Made by a program: the position numbers and the translations under genes
DNA from: Kitasatospora kifunensis
GTDB taxonomy: Bacteria; Actinomycetota; Actinomycetes; Streptomycetales; Streptomycetaceae
Length of the DNA: 64,000 bases
Direction of reading: 5' to 3'
Assembly: GCF_014203855.1 (NCBI RefSeq)
Contig: NZ_JACHJV010000001.1
Coordinates: 3,968,001 to 4,032,000, forward strand
The notes under the pieces: generated by a model
Databases searched by the model: none
What the model saw: the letters and a program-made list of their open reading frames with translations, nothing else
What the model was told of the DNA's origin: nothing
In this document: piece by piece, positions 29,537-37,902 of the stretch
Layout: each line of letters starts with the position of its first letter
How positions within the stretch are numbered: position 1 is the stretch's first letter

Positions 29537-29821
29537 GAAGCGCCCTCTCTGGCACAGCACGGGCCGCATCCCCGCCCAGGGTTCGGGCGGACGTGCGACC
29601 ACGGCGTTTCGACTCAGTTACCGCAAGCGGCAGTGTTTGACCCTCAGTCTACCGGTACCACTGACATAGATGGGCGTTTGGCAGGCTCTGAAGGCGGATT
29701 TGCCGCCCCGAATCCCCTCCGCACATGTCCCGATACTCGCCCGGGGGGCTCAGCGGCCTCACGGAGCCCGTCAGCCGTTCCGGAGGTATGCGCTCCGTCA
29801 AGGGTGGCCCAGCGGCCTGGG

Positions 29822-30331
29822 TCACCCCCAGGTGTCGCGCGGACCCTGACTGCCCGGCGCCCGCAGCCGGCCGTAACGCCGCTCGGGGGCCGAGGGACCG
29901 AGCACCCGGATCACCCGGACCGTGCCGTGACCCAGCTCGTGGTTCAGCCGAGCCACCAACTGCCGTGCCAGCAGCCGCAACTGAGTGGCCCACGCAGTGG
30001 AGTCGCAACGCACCGTCAGGACCGCCTCGGCCTCGGCGAACTGCTCGGGGGTGCAGTGAGCGGCGATGTCGGGGCCGACGATCTGCGCCCAGCGGCCCAT
30101 CACCCCGCCGACCGCGGCCGGTGCCTCCCAGCCACGCTCCGTGATCAAACGATTGAGCGCCGCCCCCAGCGGAACCGGGTCGCGACCGTCCGCCCGGGCA
30201 CCGCTGCGCAGCCCGTGCCGCTTGGCCTCGCGCTTCTCCCGGACCTGCTCGCCACGCTGGCGGGCCTGCTCCTTGGCCGCGCGCAGGGCGACCCGCGCCA
30301 GGTCGACGCCGGACAGTTCCGATTCACTCAC
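29822..30331 (-). CDS. dciA: DUF721 / DciA replicative helicase-loader family protein
   Basis: 169 residues. The N-terminal half is basic and helical (ALRAAKEQARQRGEQVREKREAKR), and the C-terminal half is the DUF721 KH-like fold (VMGRWAQIVGPDIAAHC, LTVRCDSTAWATQLRLLARQLVARLN). DciA family proteins interact with and load the replicative helicase DnaB in bacteria that lack DnaC or DnaI, and they sit near recF and gyrB in actinobacteria. It follows recF by 57 bases on the same strand. The name is by family; direct helicase loading in this organism is inferred. Confidence 0.85.
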   Translation of the reverse strand: MSESELSGVDLARVALRAAKEQARQRGEQVREKREAKRHGLRSGARADGRDPVPLGAALNRLITERGWEAPAAVGGVMGRWAQIVGPDIAAHCTPEQFAEAEAVLTVRCDSTAWATQLRLLARQLVARLNHELGHGTVRVIRVLGPSAPERRYGRLRAPGSQGPRDTWG

Positions 30332-30388
30332 GGGCGGTGCGCTCCTTCCCCAGCCTGTGGACAGACCAGGGTACGAGGTTCCTGGTGC

Positions 30389-31522
30389 TCACGAGCCGAT
30401 CTTGGCCACTTCACCGGCGGCGACCGCGTACCGCGCACCGGCCAGCACCTTCGGGACGTCCTCCGCAACCGCCGCCGTCACCAGCACCTGCTCGCCGCCG
30501 GCCACCAGCTCGGCCAGCTGCTCGCGCCGCTTGGCGTCCAGCTCGGCGAAGACGTCGTCCAGGATCAGCACCGGCTCGCCGCCGTCCGCCCGCAGCAGCT
30601 CGTAGGAGGCCAGGCGCAGCGCCAGCGCGAACGACCAGGACTCACCGTGACTCGCGTAGCCCTTGGCGGGCAGCGTGCCGAGCAGCAACCCCAGCTCGTC
30701 GCGGTGCGGACCCACCAGGGTGACCCCGCGCTCGGTCTCCTGCTTACGGGACGCCCGCAGCGCCTCCAGCAGCTGCTGGTACGCCTCCTCCCGGCTACCC
30801 GGCAGCCCGCCCTCGAAGGAGGAGCGGTACTCCAGCCGGGTCGGACCGCCACCGGGCGCGAGCCGCTCGTACGCCTGCTCGACCAGCGGGGCGAGCAGCG
30901 CCACCAGTTGCAGCCGAAAAGCCGTCAACTCGGCACCGGCCTGCGCCAGATGACCGTCCCAGACGTCCAGGGTGGACAGGTCGGCGCCCTTGCCGCCGCC
31001 GGCCCGGCGCGCCATCGCCGCGGTCTTCAGCAGCGCGTTGCGCTGCTTGAGCACCCGCTCGTAGTCGGAGCGCACGCCGGCCAGCCGGGGCGCCCTGGCG
31101 GTCAGCAGCTCGTCCAGGAAGCGCCGCCGCTCCCCCGGGTCGCCCTTCACCAGGGCCAGGTCCTCGGGGGCGAAGAGCACCGTGCGCAGCAGACCCAGCA
31201 CATCGCGCGGGCGCACGTTGTCGGAGCGGTTGATCCGGGCCCGGTTGGCCTTGCCCGGGGTGATCTCCAGTTCGACCAGGGTGGTCCTGGCGCGGTCCAC
31301 GATCGAGCCGCGGACCACCGCCCGCTCCGCGCCCTGGCGCACCAGCGGCGCATCGGTGGCCACCCGGTGGCTGCCCAGCGTGGCCAGGTAGCCGATCGCC
31401 TCGACCAGGTTGGTCTTGCCCTGCCCGTTGGGGCCCACGAACGCGGTGACGCCAGGGTCGAGGGGTACCTCGACCCTGGCGTAGGACCGGAAGTCGGCGA
31501 GCGACAGGTGCGCGACATGCAT
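30389..31522 (-). CDS. recF: DNA repair/recombination protein RecF
   Basis: 377 residues. SMC-like ATPase: Walker A GPNGQGKT (residues 30-37), coiled arm domain in the middle (GERRRFLDELLTARAP onwards), and Walker B PVLILDDVFAELD. The ABC signature region is represented by HGESWSFALALRLASYELL. RecF with RecO/RecR loads RecA at single-strand gaps and supports restart of stalled forks. The start (MHVAHLSLADFRSY) is standard. In the dnaN-gnd-recF-dciA-gyrB-gyrA order normal for Streptomyces. Confidence 0.97.
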   Translation of the reverse strand: MHVAHLSLADFRSYARVEVPLDPGVTAFVGPNGQGKTNLVEAIGYLATLGSHRVATDAPLVRQGAERAVVRGSIVDRARTTLVELEITPGKANRARINRSDNVRPRDVLGLLRTVLFAPEDLALVKGDPGERRRFLDELLTARAPRLAGVRSDYERVLKQRNALLKTAAMARRAGGGKGADLSTLDVWDGHLAQAGAELTAFRLQLVALLAPLVEQAYERLAPGGGPTRLEYRSSFEGGLPGSREEAYQQLLEALRASRKQETERGVTLVGPHRDELGLLLGTLPAKGYASHGESWSFALALRLASYELLRADGGEPVLILDDVFAELDAKRREQLAELVAGGEQVLVTAAVAEDVPKVLAGARYAVAAGEVAKIGS

Positions 31523-31561
31523 GGGTGTGGACTGCGCTCGCCTTCTGAACCGTTACCCGGA

Positions 31562-32437
31562 CTACTTCGACTCGACCGCGTGGCCGCCGAACTGGTTGCG
31601 CAGCGCGGCGATCATCTTCATCTGCGGGGAGTCGTCCTGGCGGGAGGCGAAGCGGGCGAAGAGCGAGGCAGTGATGGCCGGCAGCGGCACCGCGTGGTCG
31701 ATCGCGGCCTCCACCGTCCAACGGCCCTCACCCGAGTCCTGCGCGTAGCCGCGCAGCTTGTCGAGGTGCTCGTCGCCGTCCAGCGCGCGCACGGCGAGAT
31801 CGAGCAGCCAGGACTTGATCACCGTGCCCTCCTGCCAGCTGCGGAAGACCTCGCGCACGTCGGTCACCGCGTCGGAGGCCTCGAGCAGCTCCCAGCCCTC
31901 GGCGAAGGCCTGCATCATCGCGTACTCGATGCCGTTGTGGACCATCTTGGCGAAGTGGCCGGCGCCGACCTTGCCGGCGTGCACCGAGCCGAACTCGCCC
32001 TCGGGCTTGAGCGCGTCGAAGATCGGCTGGACCTTGAGGACGTGCTCGGCGCCGCCGCCGTACATCAGCGCGTAGCCGTTCTCCAGGCCCCAGACGCCGC
32101 CGGAGACACCGCAGTCCACGAAGCCGATGCCCTTGGCCGCCAGCAGCTCGGCGTGCGCGATGTCGTCGGTCCAGCGCGAGTTGCCGCCGTCCACCACCAC
32201 GTCGCCGGGGGAGAGCAGCTCGGCCAGCTCCTCCACGGTCGCCTGGGTCGCGGCGCCGGCGGGAACCATCACCCAGACCACGCGCGGGCCCTGGAGCTTG
32301 GTGACCAGCTCCTGGAGGCTCGCGGCGTCGGCGAGGTCGGGGTTGCGGTCGTAGCCGATGACGGTGTGGCCGGCGCGGCGGATGCGCTCACGCATGTTGC
32401 CGCCCATCTTGCCGAGACCGATGAGGCCGAGCTCCAT
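31562..32437 (-). CDS. gnd: 6-phosphogluconate dehydrogenase, decarboxylating (short type)
   Basis: 291 residues, the short (YqeC/GndA-like) form rather than the 470-residue enzyme. Rossmann motif GLGKMGGN (7-14); GVSGGVWGLENGYALMYGG and HFAKMVHNGIEYAMMQ carry the substrate and catalytic Lys/Asn/Glu residues; it ends with the usual FGGHAV. Oxidises 6-phosphogluconate to ribulose-5-phosphate, releasing CO2 and reduced cofactor. Its position between dnaN and recF is a Streptomycetaceae trait. The gap to recF is 39 bases; to dnaN 142 bases with a large hairpin. Confidence 0.95.
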   Translation of the reverse strand: MELGLIGLGKMGGNMRERIRRAGHTVIGYDRNPDLADAASLQELVTKLQGPRVVWVMVPAGAATQATVEELAELLSPGDVVVDGGNSRWTDDIAHAELLAAKGIGFVDCGVSGGVWGLENGYALMYGGGAEHVLKVQPIFDALKPEGEFGSVHAGKVGAGHFAKMVHNGIEYAMMQAFAEGWELLEASDAVTDVREVFRSWQEGTVIKSWLLDLAVRALDGDEHLDKLRGYAQDSGEGRWTVEAAIDHAVPLPAITASLFARFASRQDDSPQMKMIAALRNQFGGHAVESK

Positions 32438-32500
32438 GACAAGTCCTTACCTGGGATGTCGTGCCTGACGGCGGCGCCGTTGCCGCGACACCAGAGCCTA

Positions 32501-32552
32501 CGCCGCGCGGATGTCCACAGCCTTGGGACGGGCTGTGGACATCCGCGCGGCG
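32501..32552 (-). terminator. 22-bp hairpin between dnaN and gnd, with DnaA-box-like arms
   Basis: Arms 32501-32522 and 32531-32552 pair without mismatch around an 8-base loop. Each arm contains ATGTCCACA, one base off the Streptomyces DnaA box TTGTCCACA (one copy per strand). It most likely ends the dnaN transcript. Confidence 0.85.
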
Positions 32553-32579
32553 TGAGGTCCTGGCCGGTTGTGCGGGCTG

Positions 32580-33710
32580 TCAGCCGCTGAGCCGGACCGG
32601 CATGATCAGGTACTGGTAGGCCTCGTCCACCTCGGCGTCCACCGCGGCCTTGCCCTTGAGCAGGGCCGGCTTGGTGGAGGTGGTGAAGCACAGGTTGGCG
32701 TACGGGGAGTCGATGGCCTTCAGGCCCTCCTCCAGGTAGCCGGGGTTGAAGGCGATCGAGATGTCGTCGCCCTCGAGGTCCGCGTCGATGCGCTCGGTGG
32801 CCTGGGCGTCATCGCCCGAGCCGGCCTCCAGGGTCAGCACGCCCTGCTCGAAGCTGAGCCGCACCGGGGTGTTGCGCTCGGCGACCAGCGAGACGCGCTT
32901 GAGCGCCTCCAGGAACGGCTGGGTCTGGACGGAGGCCTCGGCACTGAACTCGGTCGGGAAGAGGCTGCGGAACTTCGGGAAGTCGCCCTCCAGCAGCCGG
33001 GTGGTGGTGCGGCGACCGGCGCCCTCGAAGCCGACCAGGCCCTCGCCCGCGCCACCCGAGGAGAGCGCGATCGACACGTTGTCGCCGCTGCCCAGCGACT
33101 TGGCGATGTCCTGCAGGGTGCGGGCCGGGACCAGCGCGACCGCGGAGATGTCCGGCTGCTCGGGCTTCCACAGCAGCTCGCGGACGGCGAAGCGGTAGCG
33201 GTCGGTGGCGGCCAGGGTGATCTTGTCGCCCTCGATCTCGACCCGGACACCGGTGAGCACCGGCAGCGTGTCGTCGCGGCCTGCGGCCACCGCGGCCTGG
33301 CTGACGGCCGAGGCGAAGACCTCGCCGGAGACCGTGCCGGTGGCGGTGGGCATCTGCGGCAGCGTCGGGTACTCGTCCACCGGCAGGGTGGGCAGCGTGA
33401 AGCGGGAGCTGCCGCAGACCACGCTGACCCGCTGGCCGTCGGTGGAGATCTCCACAGGCCTGTTGGGAAGGTTGCGGGCGATGTCGTTGAGCAGTCGGCC
33501 GGAGACCAGCACCGTGCCCTGCTCCTCGACGTCCGCCTCGAGCTCGACCCGGGCCGAGACCTCGTAGTCGAAGCCGGACAGCGCCAGGCTGCCGTCCTGG
33601 GCGGTCAGCAGCAGGCCGGCCAGCACCGGCACCGGCGGCCGCGCCGGGAGGCTGCGAGCAGCCCAGGCCACCGCCTCCGCGAGGACGTCACGTTCCACCC
33701 GGAACTTCAC
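32580..33710 (-). CDS. dnaN: DNA polymerase III beta sliding clamp
   Basis: 376 residues, three repeated clamp domains. It starts MKFRVERDVLAEAVAWAARSLP and ends with the conserved YLIMPVRL. Encircles DNA as a dimer and tethers polymerase III; it is also the target of many repair enzymes via clamp-binding peptides. It is the first gene left of oriC; on this strand it runs away from the origin, so transcription is co-directional with the left fork. Confidence 0.98.
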   Translation of the reverse strand: MKFRVERDVLAEAVAWAARSLPARPPVPVLAGLLLTAQDGSLALSGFDYEVSARVELEADVEEQGTVLVSGRLLNDIARNLPNRPVEISTDGQRVSVVCGSSRFTLPTLPVDEYPTLPQMPTATGTVSGEVFASAVSQAAVAAGRDDTLPVLTGVRVEIEGDKITLAATDRYRFAVRELLWKPEQPDISAVALVPARTLQDIAKSLGSGDNVSIALSSGGAGEGLVGFEGAGRRTTTRLLEGDFPKFRSLFPTEFSAEASVQTQPFLEALKRVSLVAERNTPVRLSFEQGVLTLEAGSGDDAQATERIDADLEGDDISIAFNPGYLEEGLKAIDSPYANLCFTTSTKPALLKGKAAVDAEVDEAYQYLIMPVRLSG

Positions 33711-34619
33711 CGGTCACCGCCTCCTGAGGTCCTGCAGTCGCTTGCAGCTCTTGATCGTCTTCTTGGCACCTGGTCCGGCACCCGGGGCACTGGAGCAGCG
33801 AGCCGAGCCCGCCTCGGCTCCAGGTGCCGAAGGACAGTCTGACGTACTCCACGGACACTCGGGGCCGACGGGCGGGAGGAAGCCGAACAGATGTCGGGCC
33901 CCGGTTGTCCACAGATTTCGGCGCACCCCGCTGTTGAGCGAATCCAGTGGTCTCTAGGTGTAGTGGTAGTAGTAGGGCCTGTGGATACCGTGGATAACCC
34001 CGTTTCCGCAGGTCAGAGCAGGTTTTTTGTCCACATTGGGTGTGGACCGCACCGGTGGAAAACCTGGTGCCGCTGTGGACAGCGGAGCGTTACTCACAGG
34101 CCACCGTGGGTATCCACAGCTTTTCCCCAGGGCTGTCCCCAGATTCGCACCGAGTTATCCACGAGCCTCGGTCAACTTCTCGTGACGCCTTTCACACCGG
34201 CCGATGAACAGGGCTTGTCCGTTGTCGAACAGTGGATAGCGCTGTGGAGAAGCTGGGGATAATCGCCCTTCGCCTGGGGACAGCCGGTGGACAACTCTGA
34301 GGGCGGTTTGACGGGCTGCCAACTGTCCACACCCTGTGGATAACTGTTGTGCACAAGTACACAGCCTGCTGACCTGCGGCGAAGAGCGTAGCGGGGCCGA
34401 GGCTGTGGAGAAATTTGGGATAACTCGGTGATCCCCACGCTGTGGACGGGGGAAAACACCCGCCGCTGTGGACAACGCCTCCGTGGGCCCAACTTGTTCG
34501 AATCGCTGGTCAGATGTGCGACCGGGGCCCGGGCTTGGTGGATCGTCAGCTGGTGCAAGCCTTCCCCGGTGCGGCGGACTTCACACACTCGGTTGGCGTA
34601 GCTCCTGGGTCGGCTGGGG

Positions 34620-34653
34620 CTCCTGGACTTCCTGGGCTCCTGGACTTCCTGGG
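34620..34653. repeat. Two tandem copies of a 17-bp repeat in oriC
   Basis: The unit CTCCTGGACTTCCTGGG occurs at 34620-34636 and again at 34637-34653, perfectly. It lies in the box-free part of oriC between the DnaA-box region and the dnaA terminator. Confidence 0.9.
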
Positions 34654-34719
34654 GCGGGCGCTGACCGGTCAGCCGGCCCAAGAGCACTGGGAGCGCCGGG
34701 AGATGTCAGAAACGCCGAA

Positions 34720-34766
34720 GGGGCCGGTCGGGAGGACCTCGGTGCGAGGTCCTCCCGACCGGCCCC
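34720..34766 (-). terminator. 22-bp hairpin after dnaA
   Basis: Arms 34720-34741 and 34745-34766 pair perfectly around a 3-base loop (GTG). It stands 18 bases past the dnaA stop and insulates oriC from dnaA transcription. Confidence 0.9.
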
Positions 34767-34784
34767 TCAAGGGCCCTGCAGGGC

Positions 34785-36785
34785 TCAGCTCTTGATGCGG
34801 TTGGTCAACTCGGTGACCTGGTTGTAGAGCGAGCGCCGCTCGGCCATCAGCGAGCGGATCTTTCGGTCCGCGTGCATCACCGTGGTGTGGTCGCGGCCAC
34901 CGAACTGGGCACCGATCTTCGGCAGCGAGAGGTCGGTCAGCTCGCGGCAGAGGTACATGGCGATCTGACGGGCCGTCGCCAGCACCCGGCTGCGCGAGGA
35001 GCCGCACAGGTCCTCCACGGTGAGCCCGAAGTACGCGGCGGTCTGCTGCATGATGACCTGCGCGGTGATCTCCGGCCCCGCGTCCTCATCGCCGCCCGGG
35101 ATCAGGTCCTTGAGCACGATGCCGGCCAACTCCAGGTCCACCGGCGAGCGGTTGAGGTTGGCGAAGGCGGTCACCCGGATCAGCGCGCCCTCCAACTCCC
35201 GGATGTTGCGGGTGATTCGGGAGGCGATGAACTCCAGCACGTCGGCCGGGGCGTTGAGCCGTTCCTGGATCGCCTTCTTGCGCAGGATCGCGATCCGGGT
35301 CTCCAGCTCGGGCGGGGTGACGTCGGTGATCAGGCCCCACTCGAACCGGTTGCGCAGCCGGTCCTCCAGGGTGATCAGCTGCTTGGGCGGCCGGTCCGAG
35401 GAGAGGACGATCTGCTTGTTGGCGTTGTGCAGGGTGTTGAAGGTGTGGAAGAACTCCTCCTGCGTCGACTCCTTGCTCGCCAGGAACTGGATGTCGTCGA
35501 CCAGCAGGATGTCCATGTCCCGGTAGCGCTTGCGGAACGCGTCCGCCTTGCCGTCCCGGATCGAGTTGATGAACTCGTTGGTGAACTCCTCCGAACTCAC
35601 GTACCGCACCCGGGTTCCGGGGAAGAGGCTGCGCGAGTAGTGCCCGATGGCGTGCAGCAGGTGGGTCTTGCCCAGACCCGACTCGCCGTAGATGAAGAGC
35701 GGGTTGTAGGCCTTGGCCGGAGCCTCGGCCACCGCTACCGCCGCCGCGTGCGCGAAGCGGTTGCTGGCGCCGATGACGAAGGTGTCGAACAGGTATTTGG
35801 GGTTCAGGCGGGCGGCCGGTTCGTCCTTGCGGCCGCTGTCCGCCGAGGGCGCTCCTGGCGGGGCCGGCACGCCCGGCACCGGGGTGCGGTCGGCGACCCG
35901 CTCGGGCAGCGCGGCTGCGGGGCGGTCGGCCTCGGGCGGCAGTGCGCCAGGACCCTGGGCACCCTGCCCTGCGCGGTCCTGGTCGCCGGCGGGGCGGATG
36001 GCCGGCGGCAGGTCACGGCGTGGGCCCTGGCCAGGGCGCGGGGCGTGACCTGCGCCGCGCGAGCGCGCGTCCTCACCGGTGGAGTCGTAGGCGCCGCCGA
36101 ACAGGTCACCCTGGGAGGGCCCGCCGCCGGGCTGCCCGGGGCCGCCCAGGCGTGGGCCGGCGGGTGGCGTGCCGGCCTCGGTCTCGCGGCCCTCCCAGTC
36201 GCGGTAGCCGCGCTCCTGGTAGGGCTGCGGTGGGTAGCCGGGGCCGGGGTAGCCGCTCTCCTGCCTGGGCGCTCCCCAGGGCTGCTGCTGGTAGGGCTGT
36301 TCCTGGTAGCCCTCGTACGGCTCGCCGTAGGCGTAGCCGCCCTCGTAGGGTTGCTCGCGGTAACCCCGGCCCTGGGCCGGGTAGTCGCGCTGCGGCTGGG
36401 GGGCGGTGGGCCAGCCCTGCGGCTGCGACTCGGCGCTCGGCTGAGGCTCGGCGGACCGTAGCGGTTCGACGTCCCTGGGCTCGGGCTCCACTGCGGCCGG
36501 CGCCGGGCTCGGCGCGACGGCGTTGGCGTCCACCATCACGGCGATCCGCACCGGGCGGCCGAACTGCTGGCTGAGCCCGTCGGTCAGCTGCGGCAGCAGC
36601 CGGCCCTCGAGCACCTGCTTGGCCCACTCGTTGGGGGCGGCCAGCAGCGCGGTGTCGTGCATCATCCACATCGGCTGAGTGCGCTGGACCCAGAGCTTGT
36701 CCTTGTCACCGACCGAGGTGTCGTTGACCAGCCGCTCGACGACCTTCGCCCAGGCGGGGACGAGGTCGCTGTTGACATCAGCCAC
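34785..36785 (-). CDS. dnaA: Chromosomal replication initiator DnaA
   Basis: 666 residues, longer than most DnaA (about 450-520). Domain I is residues 1-90 (WAKVVERLVND, WVQRTQPMWMM). Domain II, about 95-325, is a very long disordered Gln/Pro/Tyr/Gly-rich linker, typical of Streptomyces but extended. Domain III AAA+ begins near 326 (RLNPKYLFDTFVIG) with Walker A GESGLGKT (about 367-374) and Walker B LLVDDIQFL; domain IV has the signature GGRDHTTVMHA near 629. GTG start at MADVNSDLVPAW. A DnaA box next to its promoter implies autoregulation. Confidence 0.98.
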   Translation of the reverse strand: MADVNSDLVPAWAKVVERLVNDTSVGDKDKLWVQRTQPMWMMHDTALLAAPNEWAKQVLEGRLLPQLTDGLSQQFGRPVRIAVMVDANAVAPSPAPAAVEPEPRDVEPLRSAEPQPSAESQPQGWPTAPQPQRDYPAQGRGYREQPYEGGYAYGEPYEGYQEQPYQQQPWGAPRQESGYPGPGYPPQPYQERGYRDWEGRETEAGTPPAGPRLGGPGQPGGGPSQGDLFGGAYDSTGEDARSRGAGHAPRPGQGPRRDLPPAIRPAGDQDRAGQGAQGPGALPPEADRPAAALPERVADRTPVPGVPAPPGAPSADSGRKDEPAARLNPKYLFDTFVIGASNRFAHAAAVAVAEAPAKAYNPLFIYGESGLGKTHLLHAIGHYSRSLFPGTRVRYVSSEEFTNEFINSIRDGKADAFRKRYRDMDILLVDDIQFLASKESTQEEFFHTFNTLHNANKQIVLSSDRPPKQLITLEDRLRNRFEWGLITDVTPPELETRIAILRKKAIQERLNAPADVLEFIASRITRNIRELEGALIRVTAFANLNRSPVDLELAGIVLKDLIPGGDEDAGPEITAQVIMQQTAAYFGLTVEDLCGSSRSRVLATARQIAMYLCRELTDLSLPKIGAQFGGRDHTTVMHADRKIRSLMAERRSLYNQVTELTNRIKS

Positions 36786-36893
36786 TGGTGCACGCTTTCT
36801 CGTTCCCCCGAAGGGGGTGGTCCTGGTCAGGATCTGGGGCGTCAGGGGGTGGGGCTGGCTCAGGTCGATGAACAAAACCAGACAAGTCCTGCA

Positions 36894-36922
36894 ACGGTAG
36901 TCAGCGGGCAGAGCTGATTCAA
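36894..36922 (-). promoter_or_regulatory. dnaA promoter
   Basis: On the minus strand TTGAAT (36922-36917) and TACCGT (36899-36894) are 17 bp apart, a good match to the principal sigma factor promoter. Predicted start of transcription is near 36887, about 100 bases before the GTG. Confidence 0.65.
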
Positions 36923-36926
36923 GTTG

Positions 36927-36935
36927 TTGTCCACA
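36927..36935 (+). promoter_or_regulatory. DnaA box abutting the dnaA promoter
   Basis: TTGTCCACA is a perfect Streptomyces DnaA box, four bases upstream of the -35 element of the dnaA promoter. Binding here would let DnaA control its own transcription. Confidence 0.8.
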
Positions 36936-36944
36936 GCCTGTGTA

Positions 36945-37052
36945 CGAGCGGGGCGATCTGCGAACGAGAGCAGGGCGATCTGCGAACGACAGCAGGGCGA
37001 TCCGCGGACGAGAGCGGGGCGGTCCGCCTGCGTGAGCAGGGCGATCCGCGCT
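36945..37052. repeat. Five tandem 22-bp units between the dnaA and rpmH promoters
   Basis: Units start at 36945 (20 bp), 36965, 36987, 37009 and 37031, each 22 bp after the first. They share a core of GCAGGGCGATCYGCG followed by a variable pair and a CGA-type start to the next unit. Identity between neighbours is roughly 16-20 of 22 positions. No DnaA box lies in the units. The array lies exactly between the two divergent promoters. Confidence 0.88.
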
Positions 37053-37077
37053 CGACCGGCCCCGCTGGGATGCCGGT

Positions 37078-37107
37078 TTGACCCTCGGCCTCTCCGCCGC
37101 GTACCGT
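37078..37107 (+). promoter_or_regulatory. rpmH promoter
   Basis: TTGACC (37078-37083) and TACCGT (37102-37107) are separated by 18 bp. Predicted start near 37114 leaves a 5' leader of about 200 bases before rpmH. The leader contains a further TACGAT box at 37296-37301 without a good -35. Confidence 0.6.
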
Positions 37108-37320
37108 AACCAGGTCGAGTTGTCGATGGCCGCTGCCGCATGTCCGCGGGTCCGCCCCGCTTCCAGAAGGCGCGCAGCACGGGCGCCGTGGATTGCCTCA
37201 AACCCAGCAGACCTGGGGATTCGGGCCGGATTTCCCAGGATTGAAGGGGAGATCACGCGGACGCACGGTGACGGCCAAGCTGCAAATCGTCACCCTACGA
37301 TTCACCCCAGGAGCCCCCGA

Positions 37321-37458
37321 GTGAGCAAGCGCACCTTCCAGCCGAACAACCGTCGTCGCGCCAAGACCCACGGCTTCCGGCTGCGGATGCGTACCCGCGC
37401 CGGCCGCGCCATCCTGGCGACCCGCCGCGCCAAGGGCCGCACCAACATCTCCGCCTGA
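37321..37458 (+). CDS. rpmH: 50S ribosomal protein L34
   Basis: 45 residues, MSKRTFQPNNRRRAKTHGF then the conserved RMRTRAGRAI-x-x-RR-x-KGR. Basic protein of the large ribosomal subunit. GTG start after CAGGAG. It is the first gene of the rightward operon rpmH-rnpA-yidD-yidC-jag, and its own transcription is divergent from dnaA. Confidence 0.98.
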   Translation: MSKRTFQPNNRRRAKTHGFRLRMRTRAGRAILATRRAKGRTNISA

Positions 37459-37476
37459 TCCGCGCAAGGGTCTGCA

Positions 37477-37902
37477 GTGCTGCCCTCCGAGAATCGGCTG
37501 CGGCGGCGCCAGGACTTCGCGATCGCGGTGAAACGCGGCCGCCGAGCCGGCCGGCCCCTGCTGGTCGTCCATCTCAGACGAGATGACGAGTTGGCGGGAC
37601 AGGTCGACGGGTACAGCGACTCCCACCCGCACGTCGCCGAGGGGACTCCCTCGGCGCGTGCGGGTTTCGTCGTGAGCAAGGCGGTTGGCCCTGCCGTGGT
37701 CCGCAACCTGGTCAAGCGTCGTCTGCGTCACCTGGTCCGCGAGCGTCTGGCCCGGTTGCCCGCAGGTAGCCTGATAGTGGTACGGGCGTTGCCCCCCGCC
37801 GGGACGGCCTCGTATCTGGATCTTGCACATGACCTGGACGCCGCGCTGAAGCGGTTGCTCCGGACCGATCCGACCTCCCCGGGAGGAGGATCAGGGCGAT
37901 GA
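37477..37902 (+). CDS. rnpA: Ribonuclease P protein component
   Basis: 141 residues. MLPSENRLRRRQDFAIAVKRGRRAG is the conserved start, and VVRNLVKRRLRHLVRE is the RNR motif that binds RNase P RNA. There is an acidic insertion (DDELAGQVDGYSDSHPHVAEG, about 37-57) between the two that lengthens the protein relative to E. coli. Processes pre-tRNA 5' ends with the catalytic RNA. The stop overlaps the yidD start by four bases. Confidence 0.95.
   Translation: MLPSENRLRRRQDFAIAVKRGRRAGRPLLVVHLRRDDELAGQVDGYSDSHPHVAEGTPSARAGFVVSKAVGPAVVRNLVKRRLRHLVRERLARLPAGSLIVVRALPPAGTASYLDLAHDLDAALKRLLRTDPTSPGGGSGR

Larger units (their letters stand above)
33711..34784. other. oriC: Chromosomal replication origin oriC
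   Basis: The 1,074-bp non-coding dnaN-dnaA gap is filled with DnaA boxes on both strands. Perfect TTGTCCACA: 33905-33913(+), 34027-34035(+), 34467-34475(-). Perfect TTATCCACA: 34335-34343(-). One-mismatch boxes include 33980-33988(-), 33989-33997(-), 34074-34082(-), 34110-34118(+), 34155-34163(+), 34243-34251(-), 34254-34262(-), 34286-34294(-), 34323-34331(+), 34347-34355(+) and 34404-34412(-). They span 33905-34475; the part near dnaN and the last 300 bp near dnaA have none. There is no marked AT-rich unwinding element, as is usual for Streptomyces origins. Confidence 0.97.

Noticed and set aside
36945..37052. 22-bp repeats as a CRISPR or a protein-coding repeat
   Set aside because: Units are contiguous without spacers, and the only open frame through them belongs to the over-long dnaA extension, which is not supported by a ribosome site.
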